A stretch of DNA of 64,000 nucleotides, taken from contig CALNXN010000002.1 in the NCBI GenBank assembly GCA_942490645.1, forward strand, positions 372,001-436,000. The letters are read 5' to 3'. The notes beneath the pieces are model-generated. The model had not been told where the DNA came from and ran no database searches. It saw only the letters and a program-made list of their open reading frames with translations. Each line of letters starts with the position of its first letter. Position 1 is the first letter of the stretch. Source of the stretch: CALNXN01 sp942490645. Lineage in GTDB: Bacteria; Pseudomonadota; Alphaproteobacteria; Rhodobacterales; Rhodobacteraceae. Shown piece after piece: positions 46,683 to 55,033 of this stretch. The translations under genes were made by a program, and so were the position numbers.

Positions 46683-47263
46683 CAGAACCGCTCCATCTCC
46701 GAACCTACCTGATCGAGAAACCGGGCACGTGCAGCATCGCTGGCCCGGTTCATGTCGTAAAGGGCCAGATACCGTGTTTTTTCCGGCCGGCAGACGTGCC
46801 AGACCGCCCGCGTCACGGATTTTCGTGGCGGATCACCGGCCATGAACGCGCGCATCCGGGTGCCGCCGTAAGTCGTGACAGCCGCCAGTTTCCGGATGTG
46901 CGTGAGGTTGGGTTTGACGGAGCCGTCGATCAGCTTGAAAGACACGCCCGGCAAAAATACGCGGTCCAGAAACCCCTTTAGGATCGCCGGGTAGCCGAAA
47001 TTCCAGACCGGGAAGACCATCACCAGCGCCTGCGCGGCCTGCAAGCGATCCACATAGCCCTGAACCGGGTCTGTGTTGATGGCCTCGTCATGGTAGTTGC
47101 GCCGCTCTTGCTGGCTCAGAACGGGGTTGAACCCTTCGGCGTTCAGATCGCAATCGTCGACATCCCAGCCACGCGCGCCCAGCGTTTCGGTCACGCGAGC
47201 ATGCAAAGCCGCCGAAAAGCTTTCGGGGCAAGGGTGCGCAAAGAGAACGAAAGCGCGCGGCAT
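46682..47263 (-). CDS. NAD(P)H-dependent flavodoxin-fold oxidoreductase (paralogue)
   Basis: 193 residues with the same layout as its neighbour: AFVLFAHPCPESFSAALH at the flavin site and VFPVWNFGYPAILKGFLDRVFLP as family signature. Start 47263 abuts the FAD oxidase stop and the stop overlaps the following ATG (TGATG). Sequence has diverged from its pair in the substrate-side loops, suggesting distinct roles or a heterodimer. Confidence 0.9.
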   Translation of the reverse strand: MPRAFVLFAHPCPESFSAALHARVTETLGARGWDVDDCDLNAEGFNPVLSQQERRNYHDEAINTDPVQGYVDRLQAAQALVMVFPVWNFGYPAILKGFLDRVFLPGVSFKLIDGSVKPNLTHIRKLAAVTTYGGTRMRAFMAGDPPRKSVTRAVWHVCRPEKTRYLALYDMNRASDAARARFLDQVGSEMERF

Positions 47264-48664
47264 TTATTCCGCGGCCCTCATCTTGGGATAGCTGTACATC
47301 CGCTCAAACGACCAGTCAGGATCATCCCATGCGATCATCTTTCCGGGGTTCAGCAGACCCTTGGGATCGGCCTCCTGCTTGAACTTGAGCTGCCGATCGT
47401 CGACTGTTTGGCGTCCGCCTTCCTCCAGCGTGTAGCGGTGCGGGTTAAAGATCATGGCGCCCGCGTCCTCGTGCATCTTGACGATTTCATCGAGCCGCTC
47501 TTCGGTAGTGAATTTCACCAAGGATAGCCCCGCGTATATGACCTTGCCGTTCTCGCGCAGCACTTCAAGGTGTTGCAACACCTCGGGGCTGAGCGCGTCG
47601 CGCATCTGTTGAATAAGGTCGAGGTGCTGGGGGAAGCCATAGCGCACCTGTAGATAAGTGATCGACGGATCAACCTTGAGCGCGCGCAAAGTCGTGTGGT
47701 TCCAGCCGTACTCAAAGACCATGCCGGGGCTGCGCGGCCAGTCATGATTGTCAGAGCGGTAAATCAGATTGGCTTGAGGACGGCGGCCCAAAAAGGTTTC
47801 GAACCCATCCATCGACTGCGGTGCAACCATCAGACCGATCAGGTTGGTGTCTCCCGTCACATGCGGGGCCACGCGCTGAAAGTAATCCTTGGCAATGGGC
47901 GCCTCAAAGACGGTGGCCAGCTTGATCAGGATGCCGTCTTCGTTGGCGAGTTCTTCGGCAAAGCGGGCTGCATCCATGAAATCATCGCAAGCCACAAACA
48001 TATCCACCCAGTCATAGGCGGGCGCCAGCGGCATTTCGATTTCCGTGATGATCCCGTTGGTCCCGTAGGCGTGGCTGACGCGGGCCAATTCCTCACCTCG
48101 GAATTCCAGTACACGCGGTTCTTCCTCCATCGTGACGACACGCAGGCGGATGATGTTGCCCAGATCGCGCAGTGACCCCCATGTGCACGACCCAACGCCG
48201 CCCGACCCACCGGCGATAAACCCGCCAATAGTGGCCGTCGCCCATGTGCTGGAAAACATGCGAATTTCCTGACCGGAGTGGTCCTTGCAATGGGCATCAA
48301 GGTCCTTTAGCAGGCAGCCGGGTTCGACGATCACGCGCCCCGGGTGCACTTCTTTGACCGATGCCATATGGCGCAGGTGCATCACGCATCCGCCCGCCAA
48401 TGGCATCGCCTGCCCGTAGTTGCCCGTGCCCGCCCCGCGCGTGGTCACGGGCACGTCATGAGCATAGCAGGTCCGCAGGATTTCGATCACCTCAGCCTCG
48501 GAACGGGGCGAGACGACGAAATCGGCCACGACATGATCAAGGCGGTTTTTGAGCACGGGCGAGTACCAGAAGAAATCCCGGCTTTTGGATTTGATAGCGC
48601 TGTCGCTTTGTTCGATATCAAGGTGCGACAGGGCTTCTTTGGCGGCGGCGATATTCGGTGTCAT
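47264..48664 (-). CDS. FAD-linked oxidase (GlcD/VAO type)
   Basis: 466 residues. FAD_binding_4 region at about 45-180 shows VPVTTRGAGTGNYGQAMPLAGG and GGFIAGGSGGVGSCTWG. C-terminal FAD-linked oxidase domain ends NPHRYTLEEGG...KGLLNPGKMI. Such enzymes oxidise hydroxyacids, amines or aromatic alcohols. The start overlaps the amidohydrolase stop (ATGA), so it follows directly in the pathway genes. Confidence 0.92.
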   Translation of the reverse strand: MTPNIAAAKEALSHLDIEQSDSAIKSKSRDFFWYSPVLKNRLDHVVADFVVSPRSEAEVIEILRTCYAHDVPVTTRGAGTGNYGQAMPLAGGCVMHLRHMASVKEVHPGRVIVEPGCLLKDLDAHCKDHSGQEIRMFSSTWATATIGGFIAGGSGGVGSCTWGSLRDLGNIIRLRVVTMEEEPRVLEFRGEELARVSHAYGTNGIITEIEMPLAPAYDWVDMFVACDDFMDAARFAEELANEDGILIKLATVFEAPIAKDYFQRVAPHVTGDTNLIGLMVAPQSMDGFETFLGRRPQANLIYRSDNHDWPRSPGMVFEYGWNHTTLRALKVDPSITYLQVRYGFPQHLDLIQQMRDALSPEVLQHLEVLRENGKVIYAGLSLVKFTTEERLDEIVKMHEDAGAMIFNPHRYTLEEGGRQTVDDRQLKFKQEADPKGLLNPGKMIAWDDPDWSFERMYSYPKMRAAE

Positions 48665-49923
48665 GCGGTCCTCATCAAGTGGTCAAGCTCGGCGTAATCA
48701 GGAAGGGTGCGGTCGATTTGGCGGCCTGCGCGCAGGACAATGCGGTCGGCTTGCGGGCGGGCAAACAATTCCGTCCAGTGGCGCGCCTTGCAGATCACCA
48801 GATCGGCGGGCGCACCGGGCGCGAGGCTGGGCGTGGCAAAGCCGCACGCAACGCTGGGGTTGCGTAGAAAGGCGTGGGGCCAGTCGGCGTCGGAGTGATC
48901 CAGATGCCCGATCCGCGTGGCCTCGCGCATCACTTCGAGCATGTCCATATCACCGTAAGCATAAAACGGATCGCGCGTATTATCCGAGGCAAAAGAAACG
49001 TTGATACCGCGGGATTTCATCTCGTGAACGAGTGTGATGCCACGTCGGCGGGGCGTACCTGTGCCACGGTCCTGCAGGTAGAGGTTGCACATGGGCAAAG
49101 ACACCACGTTCAGACCAACCTCGGCCACCATATCCAGCGTTTGTTCGGCGCGTGCGGGGTCTTGTGTCGACAGGGAACACAGATGCCCGACCATGATTGG
49201 TTGATCAAAACCCACTTCACGGGCAATTTCGCAGATGTCGCGCAGGGTCTCAGATGTAGGATCGAGCGTTTCGTCGACGTGGAAATCCGCTTCCAGCCCC
49301 CGGTCCATGGCCGTGCGGAAAAACCCGCGCAACCGGTCGCGCAGATCGGGGATCGGATAGGTGACCATACCCAGAACACCACCCGCATCGGCGACCAGAT
49401 CAGCAGTGTGCTGGAACGGTCCGCTCAGGTCCACGCGGTCGCAGCCCATCAGACAGGCGCCTTGCAACTCAATCCGGCCCGCCCATTTGGTGCGGATGTC
49501 CTTGAAAACCGGCCATGTGATGTCATCCTGAGGCGGGATGCTGTCGATGTGGGTGCGCATCGCGCGGGTGCCGTGCGCATAGGCGCATTTAAGCGAAAAC
49601 TCCATCCGGGTCCGCACATCTGTCGCTGACCAGTTGGCCGCACAATCGGCGCGCACGGTGCTGAGAGCGCCGGGAAAACTGCCATCTGGATTGGCGGCGC
49701 GGGGCCAGATGTGGCCTTTGTCCAGATGCACATGTGCATCCGTAAATGCGGGAAAAACCATCGCGCCCTGCATGTCCACACGTGTCCCCGGTTCGGCGAC
49801 GATCCGTCCGTCAGCGATATGCAAATCCAGCGACATCAAATCGCCGTCCTGCCCCATCAGACAGGATGGCACCGTGAGGTTTGACAGCGTGATGTGCCCC
49901 GTGGGGAGGGTCTTGAAATCCAC
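48661..49923 (-). CDS. Cytosine deaminase-type amidohydrolase
   Basis: 420 residues. Metal and catalytic residues align in spacing with the CodA family: His64 and His66 (DAHVHLDKGH), Gln154 (IELQGA), His215 and Glu218 (FHVDETLD), His247 (VGHLCSLS) and Asp314 (ASDNTRDPFYAYGDMDMLEV). It hydrolyses a ring amidine or amide such as cytosine, creatinine or a similar heterocycle. Its start lies one base from the permease stop. With the creatininase-family gene it forms the hydrolytic half of the pathway. Confidence 0.9.
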   Translation of the reverse strand: MDFKTLPTGHITLSNLTVPSCLMGQDGDLMSLDLHIADGRIVAEPGTRVDMQGAMVFPAFTDAHVHLDKGHIWPRAANPDGSFPGALSTVRADCAANWSATDVRTRMEFSLKCAYAHGTRAMRTHIDSIPPQDDITWPVFKDIRTKWAGRIELQGACLMGCDRVDLSGPFQHTADLVADAGGVLGMVTYPIPDLRDRLRGFFRTAMDRGLEADFHVDETLDPTSETLRDICEIAREVGFDQPIMVGHLCSLSTQDPARAEQTLDMVAEVGLNVVSLPMCNLYLQDRGTGTPRRRGITLVHEMKSRGINVSFASDNTRDPFYAYGDMDMLEVMREATRIGHLDHSDADWPHAFLRNPSVACGFATPSLAPGAPADLVICKARHWTELFARPQADRIVLRAGRQIDRTLPDYAELDHLMRTA

Positions 49924-50781
49924 TCAACCCTCCCGCTTCAAGGCGCTTTCGTGCCATTTGCGCAGCAGCATATGGCTGAGAAAGCTCAAGCCCGCGAAAA
50001 TGATCACACCCGTTACTGCTATCAAAATCAGGGCTGCAAACATGCGCGGAATGTTCAGCCTGTAGCCCGCCTCTAGTATTCGAAACGCAAGGCCGGATTT
50101 CAACCCGCCGGTCCCCGCCACGTATTCGGCCACCACAGCCCCAATGAGCGATAGACCACCGGCAATCCGTAGGCCGCCCAGAAAATACGGCAGGGCGGAG
50201 GGCAGTTGCAAAAACCGCAGCGTCTGCCAGCGCGAGGCGCCATAGATGCGAAAAAGGTCGCGCAGGTTGTGGTCAGCCGAGTTGAGACCCAGCGTCGTAT
50301 TGCTGAGCACCGGGAAGAAGGCGACCAGCCACGCGCATAAGAGCAGCCCGGCGATACGGCTGTCGACATAGATGAAAATCAGCGGCGCGATGGCGACAAT
50401 CGGCGTCACCTGAAGGATCACCGCGTAGGGATAGAACGACATCTCTACCAAGCGCGACTGAGTAAAGAGCACCGCCAGACCGACCCCGCCGATCACCGCC
50501 ACGGCGAGCGCCATCAAGGTGATCTGAACCGTCACGAGCAGCGCCTCGAACAGCATCGCCCAATCCTTGATCAGCGTCTCAAGCACAAGGCCCGGCCCCG
50601 GCAGGATGTAATGCGGGATCTCATTGATGACCACGATCCGGTCCCAGATGAAGATCGCGATGACGAACACGATCAGCGGCAGCGTCCACTTGCCGACCTT
50701 TTCCAAACGGCGCGCGCGTAGTCGGGCGCGTTCATCGGCGTCCATCGTGACGAGCGGCTCGCCTTGTTCGGCTATGCTCAT
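49924..50781 (-). CDS. ABC transporter permease (nitrate/sulfonate/pyrimidine type)
   Basis: 285 residues with about six membrane segments and the EAA-loop region FRIYGASRWQTLRFLQLPSALPYFLGGL. A 30-residue cytoplasmic N-terminus precedes the first helix (LPLIVFVIAIFIWD). It pairs with the ATPase and the NMT1-type binding protein encoded immediately upstream. Start overlaps the ATPase stop (ATGA). Confidence 0.95.
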   Translation of the reverse strand: MSIAEQGEPLVTMDADERARLRARRLEKVGKWTLPLIVFVIAIFIWDRIVVINEIPHYILPGPGLVLETLIKDWAMLFEALLVTVQITLMALAVAVIGGVGLAVLFTQSRLVEMSFYPYAVILQVTPIVAIAPLIFIYVDSRIAGLLLCAWLVAFFPVLSNTTLGLNSADHNLRDLFRIYGASRWQTLRFLQLPSALPYFLGGLRIAGGLSLIGAVVAEYVAGTGGLKSGLAFRILEAGYRLNIPRMFAALILIAVTGVIIFAGLSFLSHMLLRKWHESALKREG

Positions 50782-51563
50782 GCGGGTTCTCCCATCGCTT
50801 CATGCAGGGCGTCTGTGGTCTCTCGGGTGTAGGCGGCGTATTCGGCGGAGGTCCGGAACAGATCATCTCGCGGGTATGGCGCATCGACTTCCAACTCACG
50901 GATGACCCGACCGGGGCGCGCTGCCATGACGATGATGCGGTCGGAAAGAAACACGCTTTCGAACACGGAGTGGGTGACGAAAATGACCGTGCATCCGATC
51001 TTGTCCTTGAGTTGCAGCAAGTCGTTGTTGAGCTTGAAGCGCGTAATTTCATCAAGCGCCGCAAAAGGTTCGTCCATCAGGATCAGCCGGGGCCGCGTGA
51101 CCATCGCGCGCGCGATCGATACTCGCATCTTCATGCCGCCCGATAATTCGCGCGGATAACTATTTTGAAAGTTTTCAAGACCAACGAGCTTGAGCGCCTC
51201 AAGCACATCATCCTTGACCTGCGCATAAGATTTTCCGTGCAGGCGAAACGGCAGCCAGACGTTTTGCGCCACCGTCGCCCAAGGCATCAAGGTCGGTTCC
51301 TGAAAGACAACGCCCAGATCGTCCGCGCCCTGCCCGCCGGCCCATGTGATCCGCCCGGATGTAGGATGCAGCAGGTTCGATATCAGGCGCAGTGCCGTGG
51401 ACTTGCCGCAGCCTGAGGGGCCAAGAAGCGAGATGAAATCGCCCTGATTGACCTGCAACGACATCCCCTTGAGCGCGGCAACAGTGCCCGCAAAGGTTTT
51501 GTCGACCTGCTCCATGCGCAATAGCTCAGGACGCTCTGACAGAGCGGGCGATTGGCTGTTCAT
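50778..51563 (-). CDS. ABC transporter ATP-binding protein
   Basis: 261 residues from ATG 51563. Walker A GPSGCGKST, Q-loop VVFQEPTLMPW, signature LSGGMKMRVSIARA, Walker B LILMDEPFAALDE, H-loop VTHSVFE. It belongs to the SsuB/TauB/ThiZ-like group, energising uptake of the ligand held by the binding protein encoded 53 bp upstream. Confidence 0.95.
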   Translation of the reverse strand: MNSQSPALSERPELLRMEQVDKTFAGTVAALKGMSLQVNQGDFISLLGPSGCGKSTALRLISNLLHPTSGRITWAGGQGADDLGVVFQEPTLMPWATVAQNVWLPFRLHGKSYAQVKDDVLEALKLVGLENFQNSYPRELSGGMKMRVSIARAMVTRPRLILMDEPFAALDEITRFKLNNDLLQLKDKIGCTVIFVTHSVFESVFLSDRIIVMAARPGRVIRELEVDAPYPRDDLFRTSAEYAAYTRETTDALHEAMGEPA

Positions 51564-51616
51564 TGATGACCCCCGGGGTGGTTTCGGGCGGCATTTCACC
51601 GCCCGAAATGCCGTGT

Positions 51617-52612
51617 TTACTGTTTGATGTCTTTACCGACAGACTGGTTGGTGAATTCAAGCGTATAGGCGGCTTGATAGTCCAGACCGTCCTCTAGCAC
51701 GCCAGCGGCGACCATCTTGGTGTAGAAATCACCGATGACTTCGCTGGTCATCGCGCCGATGCCCAGATCCAGCGCGTCACCGCTGTCCACGATCCCTTGT
51801 GAGGTCATCATGACCTTGGCAAAATCAATCTTGTCCTGTGTCATGTCGGGGTTGGACGCAATGATCAGCGCGTCAGCGGCTGAACTGTCGCCATAAAGGT
51901 AGTTGTACCAGCCCGTCAGCGACCCATCGACAAAGCACTTCACCTTTTCAGGCTCATTGGCGATCGTGTCGGCCATTGTTTCGATCGTCGTGGCGTAGGA
52001 CGAATACCCGGCGTCCGCGATCAGAAAGACGTTGGGTTTAAAGCCCGCTTCTTTGAGCACCGCGTAAGGCTCGGAGCTGAGATACCCCTGCATCCCCTTT
52101 TGCTTGTCCGCGATGAACGGTGCCGGATTGAACGTGTAAGGCAGACGCTGTTCGACGGTAAAGCCATGCTCTGCGATCATCCACTGGTAGTAGGACGTGA
52201 ACCCGTTATCGCCGATCAGCAGCGTCAGGTCCTTGAGGTCTTCCCAGGTTTCGGCTTCGCCGGGGTGCGCGAGGATCACCTGCGGGTGTTTTTGAAAGAT
52301 CGCGGCAACGGAGACAACGGGAATGCCCTCTTTGACCGCATTGAAGGCTTGCAGCATGTCTCCGCCCATGTGGAAATCGATCCGACCTGCCAGCATCAGC
52401 GCGCGGTTGTTCACCTGTGGTCCGCCGGAAATAATCTCAACGTCCAGACCGCAGGCATTGTAAGTGCCATCGGCAACGGATTGGTAAAACCCGCCGTGCT
52501 CAGCCTGTGCGAGCCAGTTTGTTCCAAAGACGACTTTTTCCAAGTGTCCATCTGCAACGGCCGACGTGGCGGCGATTGCTGCGACACTGGCCAGAAATGA
52601 AAGTGTTTTCAT
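51617..52612 (-). CDS. NMT1/ThiY-like ABC substrate-binding protein
   Basis: 331 residues from ATG 52612. A signal peptide is cleaved near residue 20 (TSAVA-DG). FGTNWLAQAEHGGFYQS is the motif of NMT1/THI5-like binding proteins for pyrimidine-type ligands (ThiY, RibY groups), and Gly/Asp-rich GRIDFHMGGDMLQAF contributes to the pocket. It would bind a small N-heterocycle in the periplasm. First gene of the tight nine-gene run. Confidence 0.93.
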   Translation of the reverse strand: MKTLSFLASVAAIAATSAVADGHLEKVVFGTNWLAQAEHGGFYQSVADGTYNACGLDVEIISGGPQVNNRALMLAGRIDFHMGGDMLQAFNAVKEGIPVVSVAAIFQKHPQVILAHPGEAETWEDLKDLTLLIGDNGFTSYYQWMIAEHGFTVEQRLPYTFNPAPFIADKQKGMQGYLSSEPYAVLKEAGFKPNVFLIADAGYSSYATTIETMADTIANEPEKVKCFVDGSLTGWYNYLYGDSSAADALIIASNPDMTQDKIDFAKVMMTSQGIVDSGDALDLGIGAMTSEVIGDFYTKMVAAGVLEDGLDYQAAYTLEFTNQSVGKDIKQ

Positions 52613-52770
52613 GTTGTGATCCCTCCAGGTTGGATATGAGACCACAATCCTGACCCGCTTCTGGAAAGAAAAGGGAGGCTGGCTCAAACCCGCTTAACGG
52701 GCCGCATCTTGCCCAAAGCATAGGCAATAGCAGATCGTTCCGCCACTTTTTGATGCAAATTTCGGTTACT

Positions 52771-53475
52771 TCACCGCTTAAACGGAGGGATAGGCATGTT
52801 GGAGCGCGTTTGAAGATCCCGCACGAGCGCGTCAAGCTCGGCGATTTCCGCCGCCTCCGGCTGACGTCCCGTGAAAGCCAAAAGATAGCTTTCCGTGCGC
52901 GCAAGCCGCACATCCAAAGGCTCGTGCAACTCAAGCGAATAGTACCCGATCTGCATGAAATACAGTACACGCGCACGGGTGTCGGCCTCTTCCGGGGCGT
53001 AGTCGTGGCGCGCAAACATCCGCGTCAAAGCGTGCAATCGTGCATCATCCGCACGATCCAGAACCCGGCGCACCTTGCCTGATCTACGCGACCATTCTCG
53101 AATCGCAAAATCAAGCTGCGGGCTGAAAAGATCTGGATCAATGAAACAGCGAAACAGATGCGCCACCGCCGCCGTTATTGTGGGTTTTGGCGCCTCAGCA
53201 TGGCGTAAAATGGCGGCGGTGTTGGTCGCGTTCCAATGCGCAAGAAGCGCATCCAGCAGGTCTTGTCGAGACTTGAAGTACCAGTAAAAACTGGAGCGCG
53301 AGACATCGAGGCGTTTGGCGAGCTTGAGCACCTTTACCTCGCCAATGCCATCCGACACCAGAACATCGAGCGCCAGTTGCAACCAGTCGTCACGGGTCAC
53401 CTTGACGTTGCCAATCGGCGCGTCTTCTGCGGGCTGCGTGCGCACAAGGCGCGGAGCGGGTGCCTTGTTGCTCAT
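52771..53475 (-). CDS. TetR-family transcriptional regulator
   Basis: 234 residues from ATG 53475. The N-terminal DNA-binding domain (about 28-85) has LVSDGIGEVKVLKLAKRLDVSRSSFYWYFKSRQDLLDAL. The ligand-binding part is not identifiable to a named subfamily. It lies between the MttB gene (4 bp away) and the transporter genes (about 160 bp away), so it is the likely ligand-responsive switch of the cluster. Confidence 0.92.
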   Translation of the reverse strand: MSNKAPAPRLVRTQPAEDAPIGNVKVTRDDWLQLALDVLVSDGIGEVKVLKLAKRLDVSRSSFYWYFKSRQDLLDALLAHWNATNTAAILRHAEAPKPTITAAVAHLFRCFIDPDLFSPQLDFAIREWSRRSGKVRRVLDRADDARLHALTRMFARHDYAPEEADTRARVLYFMQIGYYSLELHEPLDVRLARTESYLLAFTGRQPEAAEIAELDALVRDLQTRSNMPIPPFKR

Positions 53476-53479
53476 TGGC

Positions 53480-55033
53480 TCAGCTTTCCGGCGGTGCGCC
53501 GCCTTCGGCAACGCGTGCGGCCACAAATGCATCCATGGCTGCGATATGATCGACGTTCAGGGCGGGCAGCTTGCTCGTTTCCAATGCCTTCCGCCAGATG
53601 CCTGTTGCACGCTCATCCGCCGTCTGACTGCCGTTTTCGACCCATGTTCCGTAATTTGACCAATCCGACACGACGGGTTCATAAAAGGCGGTCGAATATC
53701 GTTCCATCGTATGGGCCGCACCAAAGAAATGCCCGCCCGGTGCCACCTCTTGCAACGCGTCCATCGCCAGATCCGACGTCTCGCAAGGCACCGGCGCGCA
53801 AAGCTCCGCAAAGGTTTGCATCGCATCAAGATCGGTGATCAGCTTTTCATAGGAGACGGTGAGCCCCCCTTCGATCCAGCCCGCCCCGTGGATCAAGATC
53901 GTGGCCCCTGCCAAAACCGCACCCCAAGCGCCGAACTGCGTTTCATGCGCAGCTTGGGCGTCATTGACGGCGCCCGCTGCGCCCGTGGCCGAGCGCCAAG
54001 GCAAGCCGATGTGTCGCGCCAATTGCCCTACGGCAAGGTTGGATTTTATGTGCTCGGGCGTGCCGAAGGCCGGTGCGCCGGACTTCATGTCAACGTTCGA
54101 TGTAAAGCTGCCATAACACACCGGCGCGCCGGGGTTTGCCAATTGCGTGAGGGTTATGGCGGCCAAGGCTTCGGCGTGGCTGAGCATAACGGCACCGGCG
54201 ATCGTGACAGGGGCCATGGCGCCCATCAGGCAAAACGGGGTCACAACGCTCAGTTGCCCCGCGCGCGCAAAGTCAATCAGCCCCTGCCCCATGGGAATAT
54301 CCAATTGCCGTGGCGAGTTCGTGTTGATGATCGTGTACGTCCACGGATCAGCAGCAAACTCTTCGTGGGTGATTCCCCGCGCCAGACGGATCATTTCAAA
54401 GGCGTCACGGACCTGCGGCGTGCCACGAGAATAGACGAATGGCACCTTGTCCGACAGCGTCAGTTGCGCGGATGTCACGTCATAGTGGCGCAGGTGGATG
54501 GGTATGTCTTGCGGCTCGATCAACGGGTTGAGCATCTGAAACACGTCATAGCATTGCGTCAGGCGCGTGAGTTCGCGGTAATCGGCCAGCGTGCCCGGAC
54601 GGCGCCCACGCAACCGGTCCATCGTGTGTGGGGATCCCGCGCCGGTCTGAATTGTCAGCCGCCCCAGTTCCAGCACCACGTCTTTTTCTGCGCGCCCGGC
54701 CCGGAGGGTAATGCTGCGCGGTGCACTGGCCAAAGCCGCCGCGACCATGTCGCGCCCAATGCGCACAAGTTCCGTTTGCTCATCAACCAATGCACCGCCC
54801 TGCGCAAATATCTTGCGCGCTTCGGGCAATAGCACCTTCATCCCGAGGGTCTCCAGAACGTCGAGGGCCGCTTCGTGGACCGCTGCGACACGGTCATCCG
54901 TCCAGACCGGAACCGGCACAAAAGGGTTCCGCAGCGTGTGATAATCGACCTTGCGCGCCTGCACACCATCGGCATCCGCGATCTGTCGACCGCGTCGCCC
55001 GCCAGCGCGCCGACCCTTGGAGGCTTCGATCAT
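53480..55033 (-). CDS. MttB-family methyltransferase, non-pyrrolysine type
   Basis: 517 residues, uninterrupted by any in-frame TAG, so it belongs to the branch lacking pyrrolysine. The family's TIM-barrel features are present (SPHTMDRLRGRRPGTLADY, YSRGTPQVRDAFEMI, NTNSPRQLDIPMGQGLIDFA). Known non-Pyl members demethylate quaternary amines such as glycine betaine onto a corrinoid protein. No corrinoid-protein gene is adjacent. Start overlaps the DMGDH-like stop (ATGA), so both are co-translated. Confidence 0.93.
   Translation of the reverse strand: MIEASKGRRAGGRRGRQIADADGVQARKVDYHTLRNPFVPVPVWTDDRVAAVHEAALDVLETLGMKVLLPEARKIFAQGGALVDEQTELVRIGRDMVAAALASAPRSITLRAGRAEKDVVLELGRLTIQTGAGSPHTMDRLRGRRPGTLADYRELTRLTQCYDVFQMLNPLIEPQDIPIHLRHYDVTSAQLTLSDKVPFVYSRGTPQVRDAFEMIRLARGITHEEFAADPWTYTIINTNSPRQLDIPMGQGLIDFARAGQLSVVTPFCLMGAMAPVTIAGAVMLSHAEALAAITLTQLANPGAPVCYGSFTSNVDMKSGAPAFGTPEHIKSNLAVGQLARHIGLPWRSATGAAGAVNDAQAAHETQFGAWGAVLAGATILIHGAGWIEGGLTVSYEKLITDLDAMQTFAELCAPVPCETSDLAMDALQEVAPGGHFFGAAHTMERYSTAFYEPVVSDWSNYGTWVENGSQTADERATGIWRKALETSKLPALNVDHIAAMDAFVAARVAEGGAPPES

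Noticed and set aside
53711..54832. 373-codon plus-strand frame opposite the MttB-like gene
   Set aside because: Antisense to a recognised methyltransferase.
53480..55033. Possible pyrrolysine-containing MttB
   Set aside because: No in-frame TAG interrupts the gene, so it belongs to the non-pyrrolysine branch.
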